Shown in pieces: positions 17,133 through 25,814 of a stretch of 64,000 nucleotides of DNA (the stretch's first letter is position 1; each line of letters starts with the position of its first letter). Position numbers and translations under genes: made by a program. The stretch spans positions 3,596,001 to 3,660,000 of the forward strand of contig NZ_SAUN01000001.1 in assembly GCF_004011505.1 (NCBI RefSeq), read 5' to 3'. The notes under the pieces are model-generated. The model saw nothing but the letters and a program-made list of their open reading frames with translations. It was not told the origin of the DNA and did no database searches. Source of the stretch: Nonomuraea polychroma. GTDB taxonomy: Bacteria; Actinomycetota; Actinomycetes; Streptosporangiales; Streptosporangiaceae.

Positions 17133-18404
17133 TTGACCAGCGACGACAACCGTCAGACCCGCTCCACCGAAGATGCGGTGCGTGCTTGCGCGATCCGGGC
17201 CAAACAGAGCTGCGCGACCCTCCACAACGCGACGGACACGGCCATCGACACCGCGCTGCGCGCCATGGCGGAACGGTTGCGGGCGGCGCGGGACACCCTC
17301 ACGTCCGCCAACGAAGGAGACCTCGCCGCAGCCGTATCCGCCGGGATGTCACCCGCCCTCCAAGACCGGCTGCGGCTGACCGGCCCACGGCTGGCGGACA
17401 TGGCCGCAGAGCTGCGCACGCTGGCGGACGTGGCGCACGAGCCTCGCGACCAGGCCCTCGAAGAGCGCTCGGACGGCCTCACCCTGCTGGAACGCCGCAG
17501 GCCGGTCGGCGTCATCGGCGCGAACTTCGAGGCACGCCCGAACGTCACCCTCGACATCGCCTCCCAGTTCCTCAAGTCACGCAACGCAGGCGTGCTCCGC
17601 ACCGGTTCGGCCGCACTCCGCTCGTCTCGGGCCATCGTGGACCAGGTGATCGCACCGGCCCTCGGTGAGGCCGGCCTCGACCCGGACGCCATCCAGTTGG
17701 TCCCTAGCGAAGACCGCTCGGCGGCGTATGCGCTGGTGTCCCTGCCCGAGCTCATTCCGCTGGTCATCCTGCGCGGAAGCGGAGACAGCACCCGCGACCT
17801 CAGCCGCGAGGCCGCCCGCCACGGCGTGCGTACCCTCGCCCATGCCGACGGCGGCGGGGTCCTGTACGTGGATTCGGCCGCCGACGACAAAACCGTGCAC
17901 CAACTGATCACCGACAGCCTGGACCGGCTGGGCGTGTGCAACCGGCTCAATCTGCTGCTCATCGACCGATCCGTCTACGACGAGCGGCTACCCGGCATTC
18001 TCCAGATCCTGGACCGCCTCGGCATCACCGCCTCCCTGCCACCGCACACCCACCCGCGCGGATATGAGTGGTCCCTCGACCCGAACCGTGCGGCCACCGT
18101 GACGGTCGACGCCGCCAACGGCCCACTGCACGCGGCTCAGATCGCCAACGAAGAGACATCCGGACTGGCTGCCGCCATCGCGACCGAGGACCCCGCCGCC
18201 GCCGCGCAGTTCATCGACGCCTACACCGGCTCCGGCGTCTTCTGGAACTCCACCACACGGCTCCTCGACGGATTCAAACTGCTGCGGTTGCCAGAGACCG
18301 GCATCAACATCGACCGCGTGCCCGGCCCACGCGGCCCGGTGAGCTTCCGCGACCTTTACCTGCGGCAGTACATGATCGTGCCGAGCGGACGGCTCACATC
18401 CTGA
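17133..18404 (+). CDS. Glutamate-5-semialdehyde dehydrogenase-like protein (ProA family)
   Basis: Aldehyde-dehydrogenase-fold enzyme; ProA reduces gamma-glutamyl phosphate with NADPH in proline synthesis. The 423-residue product has LLERRRPVGVIGANFEARPN, VILRGSGDSTRDLSREA, the nucleophile Cys in GVCNRLNLLLIDRSV, and the C-terminal PVSFRDLYLRQYMI. The ATG at 17064 would add 23 residues, but it precedes the apparent -10, whereas TTG 17133 has GGAAGGA before it. No proB is near. Its motifs diverge from housekeeping ProA (the usual YPSGRAT region differs), so a role in specialised metabolism or a horizontally acquired paralogue is plausible. Confidence 0.82.
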   Translation: MTSDDNRQTRSTEDAVRACAIRAKQSCATLHNATDTAIDTALRAMAERLRAARDTLTSANEGDLAAAVSAGMSPALQDRLRLTGPRLADMAAELRTLADVAHEPRDQALEERSDGLTLLERRRPVGVIGANFEARPNVTLDIASQFLKSRNAGVLRTGSAALRSSRAIVDQVIAPALGEAGLDPDAIQLVPSEDRSAAYALVSLPELIPLVILRGSGDSTRDLSREAARHGVRTLAHADGGGVLYVDSAADDKTVHQLITDSLDRLGVCNRLNLLLIDRSVYDERLPGILQILDRLGITASLPPHTHPRGYEWSLDPNRAATVTVDAANGPLHAAQIANEETSGLAAAIATEDPAAAAQFIDAYTGSGVFWNSTTRLLDGFKLLRLPETGINIDRVPGPRGPVSFRDLYLRQYMIVPSGRLTS

Positions 18405-18528
18405 CCGGACCGTCGTTGCCCAATCAAGATCAAGTTTGGGAGACAGGCACAGAGGCATCTCCGGGGGAAGATCTCGAGCTGCCGACCGCCGACCCCGGCG
18501 GGGAGGCGGACCGTGCCTGGGCGTCTGC

Positions 18529-19509
18529 TCATGCAGCCGCCAGCTTCCGGATGCGCGGATGGTTCTCCAGAGCCCACCGCACGGTCTTCGGCGGGCGCCC
18601 GAGCAGGGTTTCCAGCTGTTCGCTGACGCCACCGGCGCCGTACCGTCCGCCGGCGACCAGCCGGGTCAGGGACTTCAGGTGCTCCGCTATGTGTGGATAC
18701 GCGGCCATGGCGCGGTCCACGTACTGCTTGTTCCAGGTTTCGACGTCATCGGGAACGTAGGTGACCTGGCGTCCCAGGGCGGCCGCGTAGTCCTCCGCGA
18801 ACCCGTGCATGTCCTTCAGATCCGGACCGGTGAGCTCGTAGGACTTCGAGATGTGCGGCACCGGGTCGACGAGGATTTTCGCGCACAGCTCCGCCACGTC
18901 ATAACCGGCGATGGGCGCGAACTGCTGGGTGCCGAAGGGCAGGCGCAGTTCACCGTTGCTCAGCGGCTCCAGCGCCAGCCAGGTCAGGATGGGGTTCTCG
19001 ACGAAGATGGCCGCCCGCACGTTGACGGTCGGGACGCCCGACCAGTCCAGCACCTGCTCGGCGACCCAGTGGGCCCGATGCTGCGGCGACCAGTCCGTGA
19101 CGAGTCCGCCGAGCCACGAACGCCGTTCTTCCTCTGGTGCGGTCATCTTCTCGAACGACATGAACCACTGCTCGTACTCGGAGATGTTGACGAAGACCTC
19201 GATGTCGCCCTGGGCCCTTGCCGCCGCGGCCATCAGGCTGACGGCGTCGGTGTAGTACGGCGACAGACTCATGCTGAAGTAGATGCGGCGGCAGCCCTTC
19301 AGCGCGGTGGTCACGTCGGCGATGTTGAGCAGGTCACCGACGAAGACCTCGGCCCCTGCCAGGCGGAGCGAGTGCGCGCGTTCGTCGTCCTGTCGCACGA
19401 ACGCGCGCACCGGGTGCCCTTGTTCAAGCAGCATGTCGACCATTGTTCGGCTCACACCACCGATTTCGCCGGCGGCGCCGGTGATCAGGATGGGATTGCG
19501 CTGTGGCAT
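18529..19509 (-). CDS. NmrA/NAD(P)H-binding family protein
   Basis: Atypical SDR of 326 residues with Rossmann motif ILITGAAGEIGGVSRTMVDM and the continuing VRAFVRQDDERAHSLR typical of NmrA-like proteins. The C-terminal third (GFAEDYAAALGRQVTYVPDD) is the usual substrate-facing domain. It may reduce a small carbonyl or quinone, or bind NADP as a sensor. It precedes the epoxide hydrolase gene on the same strand's opposite side: the hydrolase (19597-20631) lies upstream with 87 bases between, so the two may share a leftward transcript started further upstream at the operator near 21400. Confidence 0.92.
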   Translation of the reverse strand: MPQRNPILITGAAGEIGGVSRTMVDMLLEQGHPVRAFVRQDDERAHSLRLAGAEVFVGDLLNIADVTTALKGCRRIYFSMSLSPYYTDAVSLMAAAARAQGDIEVFVNISEYEQWFMSFEKMTAPEEERRSWLGGLVTDWSPQHRAHWVAEQVLDWSGVPTVNVRAAIFVENPILTWLALEPLSNGELRLPFGTQQFAPIAGYDVAELCAKILVDPVPHISKSYELTGPDLKDMHGFAEDYAAALGRQVTYVPDDVETWNKQYVDRAMAAYPHIAEHLKSLTRLVAGGRYGAGGVSEQLETLLGRPPKTVRWALENHPRIRKLAAA

Positions 19510-19596
19510 CGATGCGTCCTCTGTCTGGTTGGGGTGGGTCAGCTGTTCAGAAGGCCCAGGATGTGGTGGGCGACCGTCTTGGGGTTACGCGTAGTG

Positions 19597-20631
19597 TCAT
19601 CGGGGCGCCGGGCCGTCGATGCGGGCGAGGAAGTCGAGGAGTGCGGTGTTGACCTCGGCGGGACGTTCCTGCTGCGTCCAGTGCCCGCAACCTGGCAGCA
19701 CCACCGGGCCGTGCAGGTGAGGCGCGACAGTGCTCAGCGGGTTTCCCGGCCCGCCCTCGCCACGCAGAAGATCGCTCAGTGAGCTGCCCCCGTCGGGGCC
19801 ACGCAACGAGGTGACCATGTCACGGTCTCCCACCACGTACAGCGCGGGGACGTCGATCCCGAGCCCCCGGAAAGGCGCGAGCAGTTCGTTGTTGCGTTCG
19901 ATGTTCCGGTACCAGTTGAAGGCTCCGGTGAAGGCCTGCTCGCCGTGCAGGGCGAAGTCCTCGGCGTACGCCTGGATGTCCTCCTCCGTCAGCCAGGCCG
20001 GGACAGCGGGCGACTGCGGCATGGTGTCCAGGAGGCCCAGACCGTCAGGTATGACCAACGGGCGGGGCTCCCTGCCGAGCGGGTTGTCGCCTGAGGCACC
20101 GACCAGGAGGCGGCGGAAGGAGTCCGGGATGTCCTTGGCGAACTCCGCGTCGGCGACTCCCGGCTGCTGGAAGTACACCTGGTAGAAGCCCTCGCCGTAC
20201 TGGGTGCGGGTGATCGAGGGCGGGACCATCCCGCCGGGCAGGATCGGCGGAATACTGAGCCCGGCCACCGCGCGGACCTTGTCCGGGCGCAGCATCGCCG
20301 CGGTCCAGGCAACGGGTGCACCCCAGTCGTGACCCACGACGACCGCCTGCTCCTCCCCCAGTTCCTCGATGAGGGCGATCACGTCGCCGACGAGGTGGAG
20401 CAGGGTGTAGGACGTGACGTCCGGCGGCTGCTCGCTACGGGCGTAGCCGCGCTGGTCAGGGGCAACGACCCGGTACCCGGCCGCCGCCAGCGCTCCGAAC
20501 TGGTGACGCCAGGAGTACCAGCTCTCCGGCCAGCCGTGCAGCAGCAGGACCAGCGGCCCCTGCCCCTGCTCGGCGATGTGCAGCCTGACCCCGTTCACGT
20601 CGACGAAGCGGTGGGTGAGCGAACTTTCCAC
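19597..20631 (-). CDS. Soluble epoxide hydrolase (EphA/EphB-like)
   Basis: Alpha/beta hydrolase of 344 residues that opens epoxides to diols. It has the oxyanion motif HGWPESWYSWRHQF, nucleophile Asp in GHDWGAPVAW, a cap domain with Tyr residues in the FNWYRNIERN segment, the acid in VVGDRDMV, and the base His in GCGHWTQQERP. The length and order match actinobacterial EphA/EphB. It lies 30 bases after the SDR gene 20662-21363 on the same strand, so the two are probably co-transcribed under the double TetR operator. The likely role is detoxification or turnover of an epoxide. Confidence 0.93.
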   Translation of the reverse strand: MESSLTHRFVDVNGVRLHIAEQGQGPLVLLLHGWPESWYSWRHQFGALAAAGYRVVAPDQRGYARSEQPPDVTSYTLLHLVGDVIALIEELGEEQAVVVGHDWGAPVAWTAAMLRPDKVRAVAGLSIPPILPGGMVPPSITRTQYGEGFYQVYFQQPGVADAEFAKDIPDSFRRLLVGASGDNPLGREPRPLVIPDGLGLLDTMPQSPAVPAWLTEEDIQAYAEDFALHGEQAFTGAFNWYRNIERNNELLAPFRGLGIDVPALYVVGDRDMVTSLRGPDGGSSLSDLLRGEGGPGNPLSTVAPHLHGPVVLPGCGHWTQQERPAEVNTALLDFLARIDGPAPR

Positions 20632-20661
20632 AAGGGTCCCCTTGAGATCTGTGAGTGCGTG

Positions 20662-21363
20662 CTACTTCTTCAGCTGGGCGTACATGGCTTCCAGGTCGGC
20701 GGACAGCTGCGACTTGACCCAGCGCGTGGTGTCGTCGGCCAGCACCTCGTGTTCCCCCGCCTCGATGCCGTCGAGCGCGGCCACGGCGACGTCGCGGGGG
20801 TCGGCCTTGGGTGCGTCGATACCCGACGTCATATCGGTGTCCACGTAGGCCACGTGGAGCCCGGTCACCGCGATGCCGCGCGGCTGCAACTCCAGGCGCA
20901 AAGAATTGGTCTGCGACCACAGGGCGGCCTTGGAGGCGCTGTAGGGCGTGCCGTCGGCCAGCCAGGACAGCGCGGAGTGGACGTTGAGGATATGGCCCCC
21001 GCCGTTGCGCTCGATGATCGGCGCGAAAGCCCGGGTGACCAGCAGCGGCCCGTAGAAGTTGGTCTCCAGGTCCCGGCGCACGTCCTCCATCGGGGAGTCG
21101 AGGTACGAGGCGCGGACCGAGGCGCCGGCGTTGTTGATCAGGATGGTGACGTCCTGGGCCTGCTCGGCGGCGGCCGCCACGGATGCCGGGTCGGTGACCT
21201 CGAGCGCCAGCGCAACGGCATCGGGGTGCGTCACCGTGTGCGGCTCGCGGGCCGTGGCGTAGACCTTGCCGGCGCCGCGCGCGTAGAGCTCCTCGACCAG
21301 CACCTTGCCGATGCCGCGGCCGCCTCCGGTGACGAAGACGTTGGCGCCCTTGATTGCTGTCAT
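20662..21363 (-). CDS. SDR-family oxidoreductase under a double TetR operator
   Basis: Short-chain dehydrogenase of 233 residues. It has cofactor motif VFVTGGGRGIGKVLVEEL, then NNAG, catalytic Ser in NVHSALSW and YSASKAA. The ATG at 21363 is preferred over an upstream GTG because GTGGAGGC provides the ribosome site. Two perfect AAACCGATCGGTTT palindromes precede it. It is a clear paralogue of the SDR at 23315-24022: both carry YATAR, VTDPASVAAAA/ITDPASIAAAA and an LDGIEA...EVLAD C-terminal signature. The first gene of a probable SDR-epoxide hydrolase-NmrA operon. Confidence 0.93.
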   Translation of the reverse strand: MTAIKGANVFVTGGGRGIGKVLVEELYARGAGKVYATAREPHTVTHPDAVALALEVTDPASVAAAAEQAQDVTILINNAGASVRASYLDSPMEDVRRDLETNFYGPLLVTRAFAPIIERNGGGHILNVHSALSWLADGTPYSASKAALWSQTNSLRLELQPRGIAVTGLHVAYVDTDMTSGIDAPKADPRDVAVAALDGIEAGEHEVLADDTTRWVKSQLSADLEAMYAQLKK

Positions 21364-21380
21364 GACTGCCTCCACAATGA

Positions 21381-21418
21381 AAACCGATCGGTTTCCTCCA
21401 CCGTAAACCGATCGGTTT
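21381..21418. promoter_or_regulatory. Two AAACCGATCGGTTT operators upstream of the SDR operon
   Basis: Perfect palindromes at 21381-21394 and 21405-21418, centre to centre 24 bases, just upstream of the SDR start. The same 14-mer stands once before the TetR gene (26928-26941). Another pair, one copy with a single mismatch, lies at 27641-27678. The shared site and the autoregulatory position point to the TetR at 26326-26895 as the binding protein. Reading leftward, the element ends with GTGGAGGC, the ribosome site of the SDR gene. Confidence 0.8.
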
Positions 21419-21420
21419 CA

Positions 21421-21549
21421 TCATGCAAATTGCGTCAGCTTCCCGATCTCCGCCGGCAGCGTGGCCAGCCCCAGCGGCCCGGGATCGGCCTTCGACTCGG
21501 CCAGGATGTGCGGCCGTCCCCGCAACTCCTCCAGACGAGCCCGTGAGGT
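21421..21549 (-). pseudogene. Possible leucine-rich-repeat gene scrap
   Basis: The minus strand encodes RLEELRGRPHILAESKADPG and then GLATLPAEIGKLTQF before a stop at 21421. The second stretch matches the bacterial leucine-rich-repeat pattern LxxLPxEIGxLTxL. No upstream repeats or start are visible, so if real it is a C-terminal remnant. It is short enough that chance cannot be excluded. Confidence 0.22.
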
Positions 21550-21620
21550 CGTGGAATGAGGCTTCCCCCTGCCGCCGCCCTCGATTTCGTCGGTGATCGA
21601 TACCGGATACCCTGCCGGGC

Positions 21621-22837
21621 GTGCGGCGATTAATGACTCCTCGGACGGCGTGGCTCGCGCTCGCGGCGGCCCTCGCGGCGGCGGCGGTGTTGACGATGAG
21701 GCGGTCCCGTCGTCTCGCCGCCCCGCGAGGGCGCCCGGCGCAGCACCAGGACGAGCCGGCGCCCGCCATCCGCGCCGGCGCTCCCGTTCCCGAACAGCCT
21801 GCCGCCGTACCGGTCCTCGGCACTCCCACGGCAGGCGACCTGAAGCGCTTCGCCGCCGAACCCTCCATCCTGGACCGTCTCCCGGCCAGGGCCCGCGCGC
21901 CACGGAAGCCCTTGAGTGAAGCGGCCCGCCGCCGCCTGACCCGCTGGGGCGTGGCCGGATGCGCGCTCGTCCTGCTGGCCTCCTGCACCCAGGTGCTCGA
22001 GTCCGCGGTCTTCTCCAAGACCTCGGCGACGCAGAACGCCGGCGAGGCCGTCACGCAGCCGCGCTTGATCACGGACGAGGTGTGCGGCGACCCCACGCTC
22101 GCAGAGAGCCAGGCCACCTGCCTGTTCCCTTACGTCCACAGCGACGACCCGTCCGCGCAGGAGCCGGTCGCGCCGCCTCCCGTGGACAACGTCGACGAAG
22201 ACTGCCTGCCCAAGGAGGCCACCCCGCGCGTACGCAAGATCGACGCGAAGGTGACCCGGGCCGTCAACCGGCAATGGCGGCGGATCGAGTCATGGCTGAA
22301 GAGGCATGCCCCCCGGAGCCACCGCACGCTCGGCAAGCCGGGAAAGGCGGCGGACATCGCGGCGGCGGAGGCTGACATGGGCCTGCGCTTCCCCGACGAC
22401 CTGCGCGCGTCGCTGCTGCGGCACGACGGCTCCATCTACCTCGACGACACCTGGCCTTCGGGTTCCTGGGCCACTCGAACGCGAGCGTCGCGGAGATCCT
22501 CGACGACTGGCGGGGCCTGTGCGAGATCGACGGTGAGAACGAGGGGGACGGGGGCGACGCGGACGCGCGCACGCAATGGTGGGACGGGCGCATGCTGGCC
22601 GTCGGCGCCGACGGCATGGGAGACCATCTCGTGGTCGATTCGGTGCAGCGTGACGTCGGCACGACCGACCACGAGGGCAGCATGAGCTTCAGGCCCGGCG
22701 CAGTCCGTATCCGTTCGTTCCACGCCCTGCTGAAGGCCACCGCCGACGCCATGGAGAACGGCACATCCATCGGCTACTGGAAGCCCAGGGCGGTCGCCGG
22801 CGAAGTGCAGTGGGACGTGCTCGATCTCGGCCCCTGA
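21621..22837 (+). pseudogene. SMI1/KNR4-family membrane protein, frameshifted
   Basis: The first frame (GTG 21621 or ATG 21633) has two hydrophobic segments (TAWLALAAALAAAAVLTM and GVAGCALVLLASCTQ) and then begins an SMI1/KNR4-like domain (ADMGLRFPDDLRASLLRHDG). Near 22450 the domain continues in another frame as AFGFLGHSNASVAEILDDWR, then TQWWDGRMLAVGADGMGDHL and WDVLDLGP with stop at 22837. A one-base loss or two-base gain explains this. SMI1/KNR4 proteins serve as immunity proteins in toxin systems, but no toxin gene is adjacent. A sequencing error would restore one gene of about 405 residues. Confidence 0.78.
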
Positions 22838-23314
22838 GCCTCCGTAGGCGGCGGCGCCGGACTGCGGCAGAACGACCAAGCCACCACCGCGGCGGGCCTG
22901 CCGTTCGCCGCGGGGCGGCTCGGGATCAACAACCCCAGATAAGATCAACACTCGCGATCCCCCACGCCTCACCAGAAAACCCAGCTCAATTGTTCCGTGT
23001 TGGCGAAGCGTCTCCATTCCGCTGAAAACGGTGAAGATCTATCGTCCTCGTCATTCGTCTTGCATGGACGGCGAAGACGAGGAGGGCGAGGCGACCTGAG
23101 CCGTCCGGCCCTGGCCGGTGGCCTGCTGAATGGGCCGATCTCCAGAAGGGATGAGACTCGTCATCGGGCCGGCCTTCGCCGGCAACGATGCGGCTACGTC
23201 AGCGGCTGCATCGTTCTGGTCACGCTGTACCACCCTGCCGGCGAGTGTGGCTCAACGTACGGGGCGCGGCCTGAAGTCACGGCCGCGGGTGCCGTGATTT
23301 TCAGGATCAGCAGG
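22838..23314. other. Gene-free stretch between convergent genes
   Basis: No convincing gene. It contains three hairpin-forming repeats: TCCTCGTC/GACGAGGA at 23045-23083, GCCGGC-CTTC-GCCGGC at 23168-23183, and the stronger AACGATGC/GCATCGTT at 23184-23215. A short frame just after 22850 ends AAGLPFAAGRLGINNPR and might be a gene scrap; I do not recognise it. Confidence 0.4.
23184..23215. terminator. Possible bidirectional terminator hairpin
   Basis: AACGATGC and GCATCGTT form a perfect eight-base stem around a 16-base loop, between the convergent SMI1-like gene and the SDR gene. A second GC-rich hairpin abuts it. There is no U-run, which is common for actinobacterial terminators. Confidence 0.35.
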
Positions 23315-24022
23315 TCAGGTGGTGAGGGCGGCCGCCGCTTCCCGGTAGATGACGCTCGGGTCCTCCGCCAGCCATGCCTTCACCTGGCGGCTCCAGGCGT
23401 CGGCGAGCACCTCGGGCCGGTGCGCCTCGATGCCATCCAGGGCCGCCGCGACGATCACCTCGGGGGCGGTCTTGTCGCCGTTGTACCAGGCCATCATGTC
23501 GGTGTCCGCAGCGCCCAGGTGGAGGCCCGTCACCAGGGTGCGCTGGTGGGCCAGCTCCAGGCGGACGTTGTTGGTGAGCGCCCACTCGGCGGCCTTGGCC
23601 GCGTGGTAGGCGCCCGCGCCGTCGTAGGCGAGCCACGAGATCGCCGACAGTACGTTGAGGATCGCGCCGTCGTCCACCTGGGGCGCAAAGGCACGGATCA
23701 CGTTGAGGGTGCCGTAGAAGTGGGTGTCCATCTCGCGGCGAATCGTGTCCAGGTCCCCGGTGACCAGATTCGCCCCGGTCGAGATTCCCGCATTGTTGAT
23801 GACAATCTTGACATCAGGTGCCGCTGCCGCGGCGGCGGCGATCGATGCCGGATCGGTGATGTCGAGGGGCAGCGGGACGACCCCGGGCACGTCGATGAGA
23901 TCGGGGCGGCGGGCGGTGGCGTACACCCTGCCGGCACCGCGATCAAGAAGGGAAAGGACAAACTGCCGGCCCAGGCCGCGGTTGGCGCCGGTGACCAGCA
24001 CGTGAGCTCCGTTGATCTGCAT
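23315..24022 (-). CDS. SDR-family oxidoreductase, paralogue of 20662-21363
   Basis: Short-chain dehydrogenase of 235 residues. It has cofactor motif VLVTGANRGLGRQFVLSL, NNAG, catalytic Ser in NVLSAISWLAY and YHAAKAA for YxxxK. The ATG at 24022 begins MQINGAHVLVTG. The match to the SDR at 20662-21363 extends over the whole length, pointing to a duplication. This copy is divergent from a MerR regulator, with a perfect inverted repeat between them, instead of the TetR operators of the other copy. Confidence 0.93.
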   Translation of the reverse strand: MQINGAHVLVTGANRGLGRQFVLSLLDRGAGRVYATARRPDLIDVPGVVPLPLDITDPASIAAAAAAAPDVKIVINNAGISTGANLVTGDLDTIRREMDTHFYGTLNVIRAFAPQVDDGAILNVLSAISWLAYDGAGAYHAAKAAEWALTNNVRLELAHQRTLVTGLHLGAADTDMMAWYNGDKTAPEVIVAAALDGIEAHRPEVLADAWSRQVKAWLAEDPSVIYREAAAALTT

Positions 24023-24039
24023 GCCGGATAGGCTAAAAC

Positions 24040-24055
24040 CTGACGTTGACGTCAG
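24040..24055. promoter_or_regulatory. MerR-type operator
   Basis: CTGACGT-TG-ACGTCAG is a perfect 7-2-7 inverted repeat between the divergent SDR and MerR genes. MerR regulators bind such dyads within promoters and activate by untwisting the spacer. Binding is inferred from position and symmetry. Confidence 0.65.
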
Positions 24056-24081
24056 AGGCAAGTCTTGTGATGGAGGTCACG

Positions 24082-24501
24082 GTGCGTATCGGCGAATTGG
24101 CGGCGCGGTCGGGCGTCAGCGTGCGGGCCTTGCGCTACTACGAGGAGCAGGGACTGCTGGAGGCGAACCGGAGCGACTCCGGGCAGCGCCACTATCCCGA
24201 ATCGGCGGTCGACCGGGTTCAGCTGATCCAGATGCTCTACGCGGCCGGGCTGTCCAGCCGGACCATCGCCGAGCTGCTGCCCTGCGTCGAGGCCAAGGTC
24301 AGCACTCCGGAGTCACGGGCCCGGCTGGCCGCCGAGCGCGATCGCATCGACGCCCAGATCGCCGCGTTGACCCGTACCCGTGACCGCCTCGACGCGGTCA
24401 TCGCCTTCTCCGGAAGCCCAGACAGCGGTTGCACGTGGATCGCGGACCGGGACGTCTTCGCGCAGGCGAGCCACTTCGCGGGCCGTGATCGCGACGGCTA
24501 G
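24082..24501 (+). CDS. MerR-family regulator
   Basis: Regulator of 139 residues. The winged helix-turn-helix is RIGELAARSGVSVRALRYYE, then EEQGLLEANRSDSGQRHYPE. A coiled-coil dimerisation helix (TPESRARLAAERDRIDAQIA) and a short C-terminal tail follow. There is no metal-binding cysteine set; one Cys lies in SGCTWI. GTG 24082 has GGAGG five bases upstream; an ATG at 24070 overlaps that site. It resembles one-component regulators of SDR genes such as the divergent neighbour. Confidence 0.93.
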   Translation: MRIGELAARSGVSVRALRYYEEQGLLEANRSDSGQRHYPESAVDRVQLIQMLYAAGLSSRTIAELLPCVEAKVSTPESRARLAAERDRIDAQIAALTRTRDRLDAVIAFSGSPDSGCTWIADRDVFAQASHFAGRDRDG

Positions 24502-24716
24502 GTCGGGCTCGATCCCAGACGCCATCGGCTACGCCGAGGACGGCCGCGCCGCGCACCGCCCCGTGGTGACCGCCTTCAAGCGGCTGACCAGCTAGTTCGC
24601 TCGACAACCCGAGATAGCCGCGGACGACGGCCAAGGGCGGCCATCGTGACGGCCGCACGTACGAGACGTCACCACGGGAATGATCTGCTGCTTCCTGAAG
24701 GAGAAGAACTCACCGC

Positions 24717-25505
24717 TCATTCTTCGAGCTTGGTGGTCACCTTTCCGGCATCCGGCGCTTTGATGGAGACCTTGCTCCCCCAGCCCGTGAAGCGGGTCTC
24801 GACGGCGAACGTCTTGCCCTCCCAGGCGTCGTTGTCGAAGACGCCGGTCGCCGCGTAAGAGCTCGTCACCCTGGTGACGAGCCCCGAGGCGCCGACCGTG
24901 AGCGTGTAGGAGACCTGGGTGTCGTTGTGGTACCGGAGGGGGATCGACGCGCGGAACCACGGCGACACCTTGTCGAGCTCCTTAAAGGTGATCTTGCCGG
25001 TGTAGGCGTTCTTGACCTTCTTGGCTTTCTTGATCAGCGCGGCCAGCGTCGCGGGCTCGACGGGATTGATCGGCTGTCCGAAGTATCCCGAGGCGCCGCT
25101 GGAGAAGCCGTCCGACTTGTACCAACTCTTGCCCGCCGGCATCTTCTCCTTCCACATGCCGCCGGAGAGGTAGGTGACCTTTCCGATCGCGATCGCGCGC
25201 TCGGGGGTGTCCATGCCTGAGACCGCGCCCAGGGGTCCGGACATCTTGGCCGTGATGTCGGCGGCGGCCATGCCCTTCTTGCTGAACTGAAAGGTTCCCT
25301 TGCGCCGCATGAGCAGCTCTTCGCCGTCGTCGGCCACCGTGTTGGTGGTGTCGGCGAAACGGACGCCGTGACCCGCCACCAGTTGGGCCTTCAGCGCGCG
25401 GACCGGGTCGTTCGGCGCCGCCTGGGTGGGGGTGGCGGTCATCAGCAGGGCGCCGCAAACGGTGGCCGTAAGCACCGTCATCGATTTCGTCATGGCGGTG
25501 ATCAT
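24717..25505 (-). CDS. Exported protein, LppX/LprG-like size and style
   Basis: Secreted protein of 262 residues (ATG 25505; ATG 25493 is equally possible). The signal peptide is MTVLTATVCGALLMTATPTQAA. The mature part has repeated beta-rich stretches (KGTFQFSKKGMAAADITAKM, then YTLTVGASGLVTRVTSSYAA). This looks like the half-barrel lipid-binding folds (LprG/LppX or DUF-type) but no lipobox Cys is present. Family assignment is tentative. It stands alone. An eight-base inverted repeat overlaps the first start codon. Confidence 0.82.
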   Translation of the reverse strand: MITAMTKSMTVLTATVCGALLMTATPTQAAPNDPVRALKAQLVAGHGVRFADTTNTVADDGEELLMRRKGTFQFSKKGMAAADITAKMSGPLGAVSGMDTPERAIAIGKVTYLSGGMWKEKMPAGKSWYKSDGFSSGASGYFGQPINPVEPATLAALIKKAKKVKNAYTGKITFKELDKVSPWFRASIPLRYHNDTQVSYTLTVGASGLVTRVTSSYAATGVFDNDAWEGKTFAVETRFTGWGSKVSIKAPDAGKVTTKLEE

Positions 25506-25521
25506 CCCAAGAAATGATCAC
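25498..25521. promoter_or_regulatory. Perfect 8-8-8 inverted repeat at the exported-protein start
   Basis: GTGATCAT and ATGATCAC flank an eight-base spacer. The left arm covers the first possible start codon at 25505, so the repeat would block or mark initiation if that start is used, or serve as an operator if the ATG at 25493 is used. No regulator gene is adjacent. Confidence 0.45.
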
Positions 25522-25814
25522 ATTTCGGGCTTGGGCTGACTTGCCTCCAGGGTGATCCCCAGCTGGGCGCGGACTCCCGGGCCGTCGAGGTCGCGGCCGA
25601 GCAGCTCGGCGACGTGGCCCTTCCCTTACGGTCTGCTTGGCCATCCGTTCAGGAGGCTTGCGCCTGTCTGGCGTGCGCTAGTCGTTTCGGGAACGGGTCC
25701 ACGCCCCTCGCCGACACGCATCTGCGCCGGAACATCGAACTCGATCCGGATCTGCGCCATGTGCCGCTCCATGTGCGTCTTGTCCTTGTGGGTGTGCTCG
25801 GATGCGGGCAGGCG
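25522..25814. other. Degenerate stretch beside the SDR relic
   Basis: No intact gene. The minus strand carries two short open stretches that end at stop codons: one reads HMAQIRIEFDVPAQ and another GHVAELLGRDLDGPGVRAQL then GITLEASQPKPEM. They look like protein but I cannot name them. Together with the truncated SDR next door this suggests accumulated gene debris. Confidence 0.3.

Noticed and set aside
24512..24595. Frame ending PVVTAFKRLTS downstream of MerR
   Set aside because: Only about 28 codons and unplaceable; may be a scrap, but no family could be supported.
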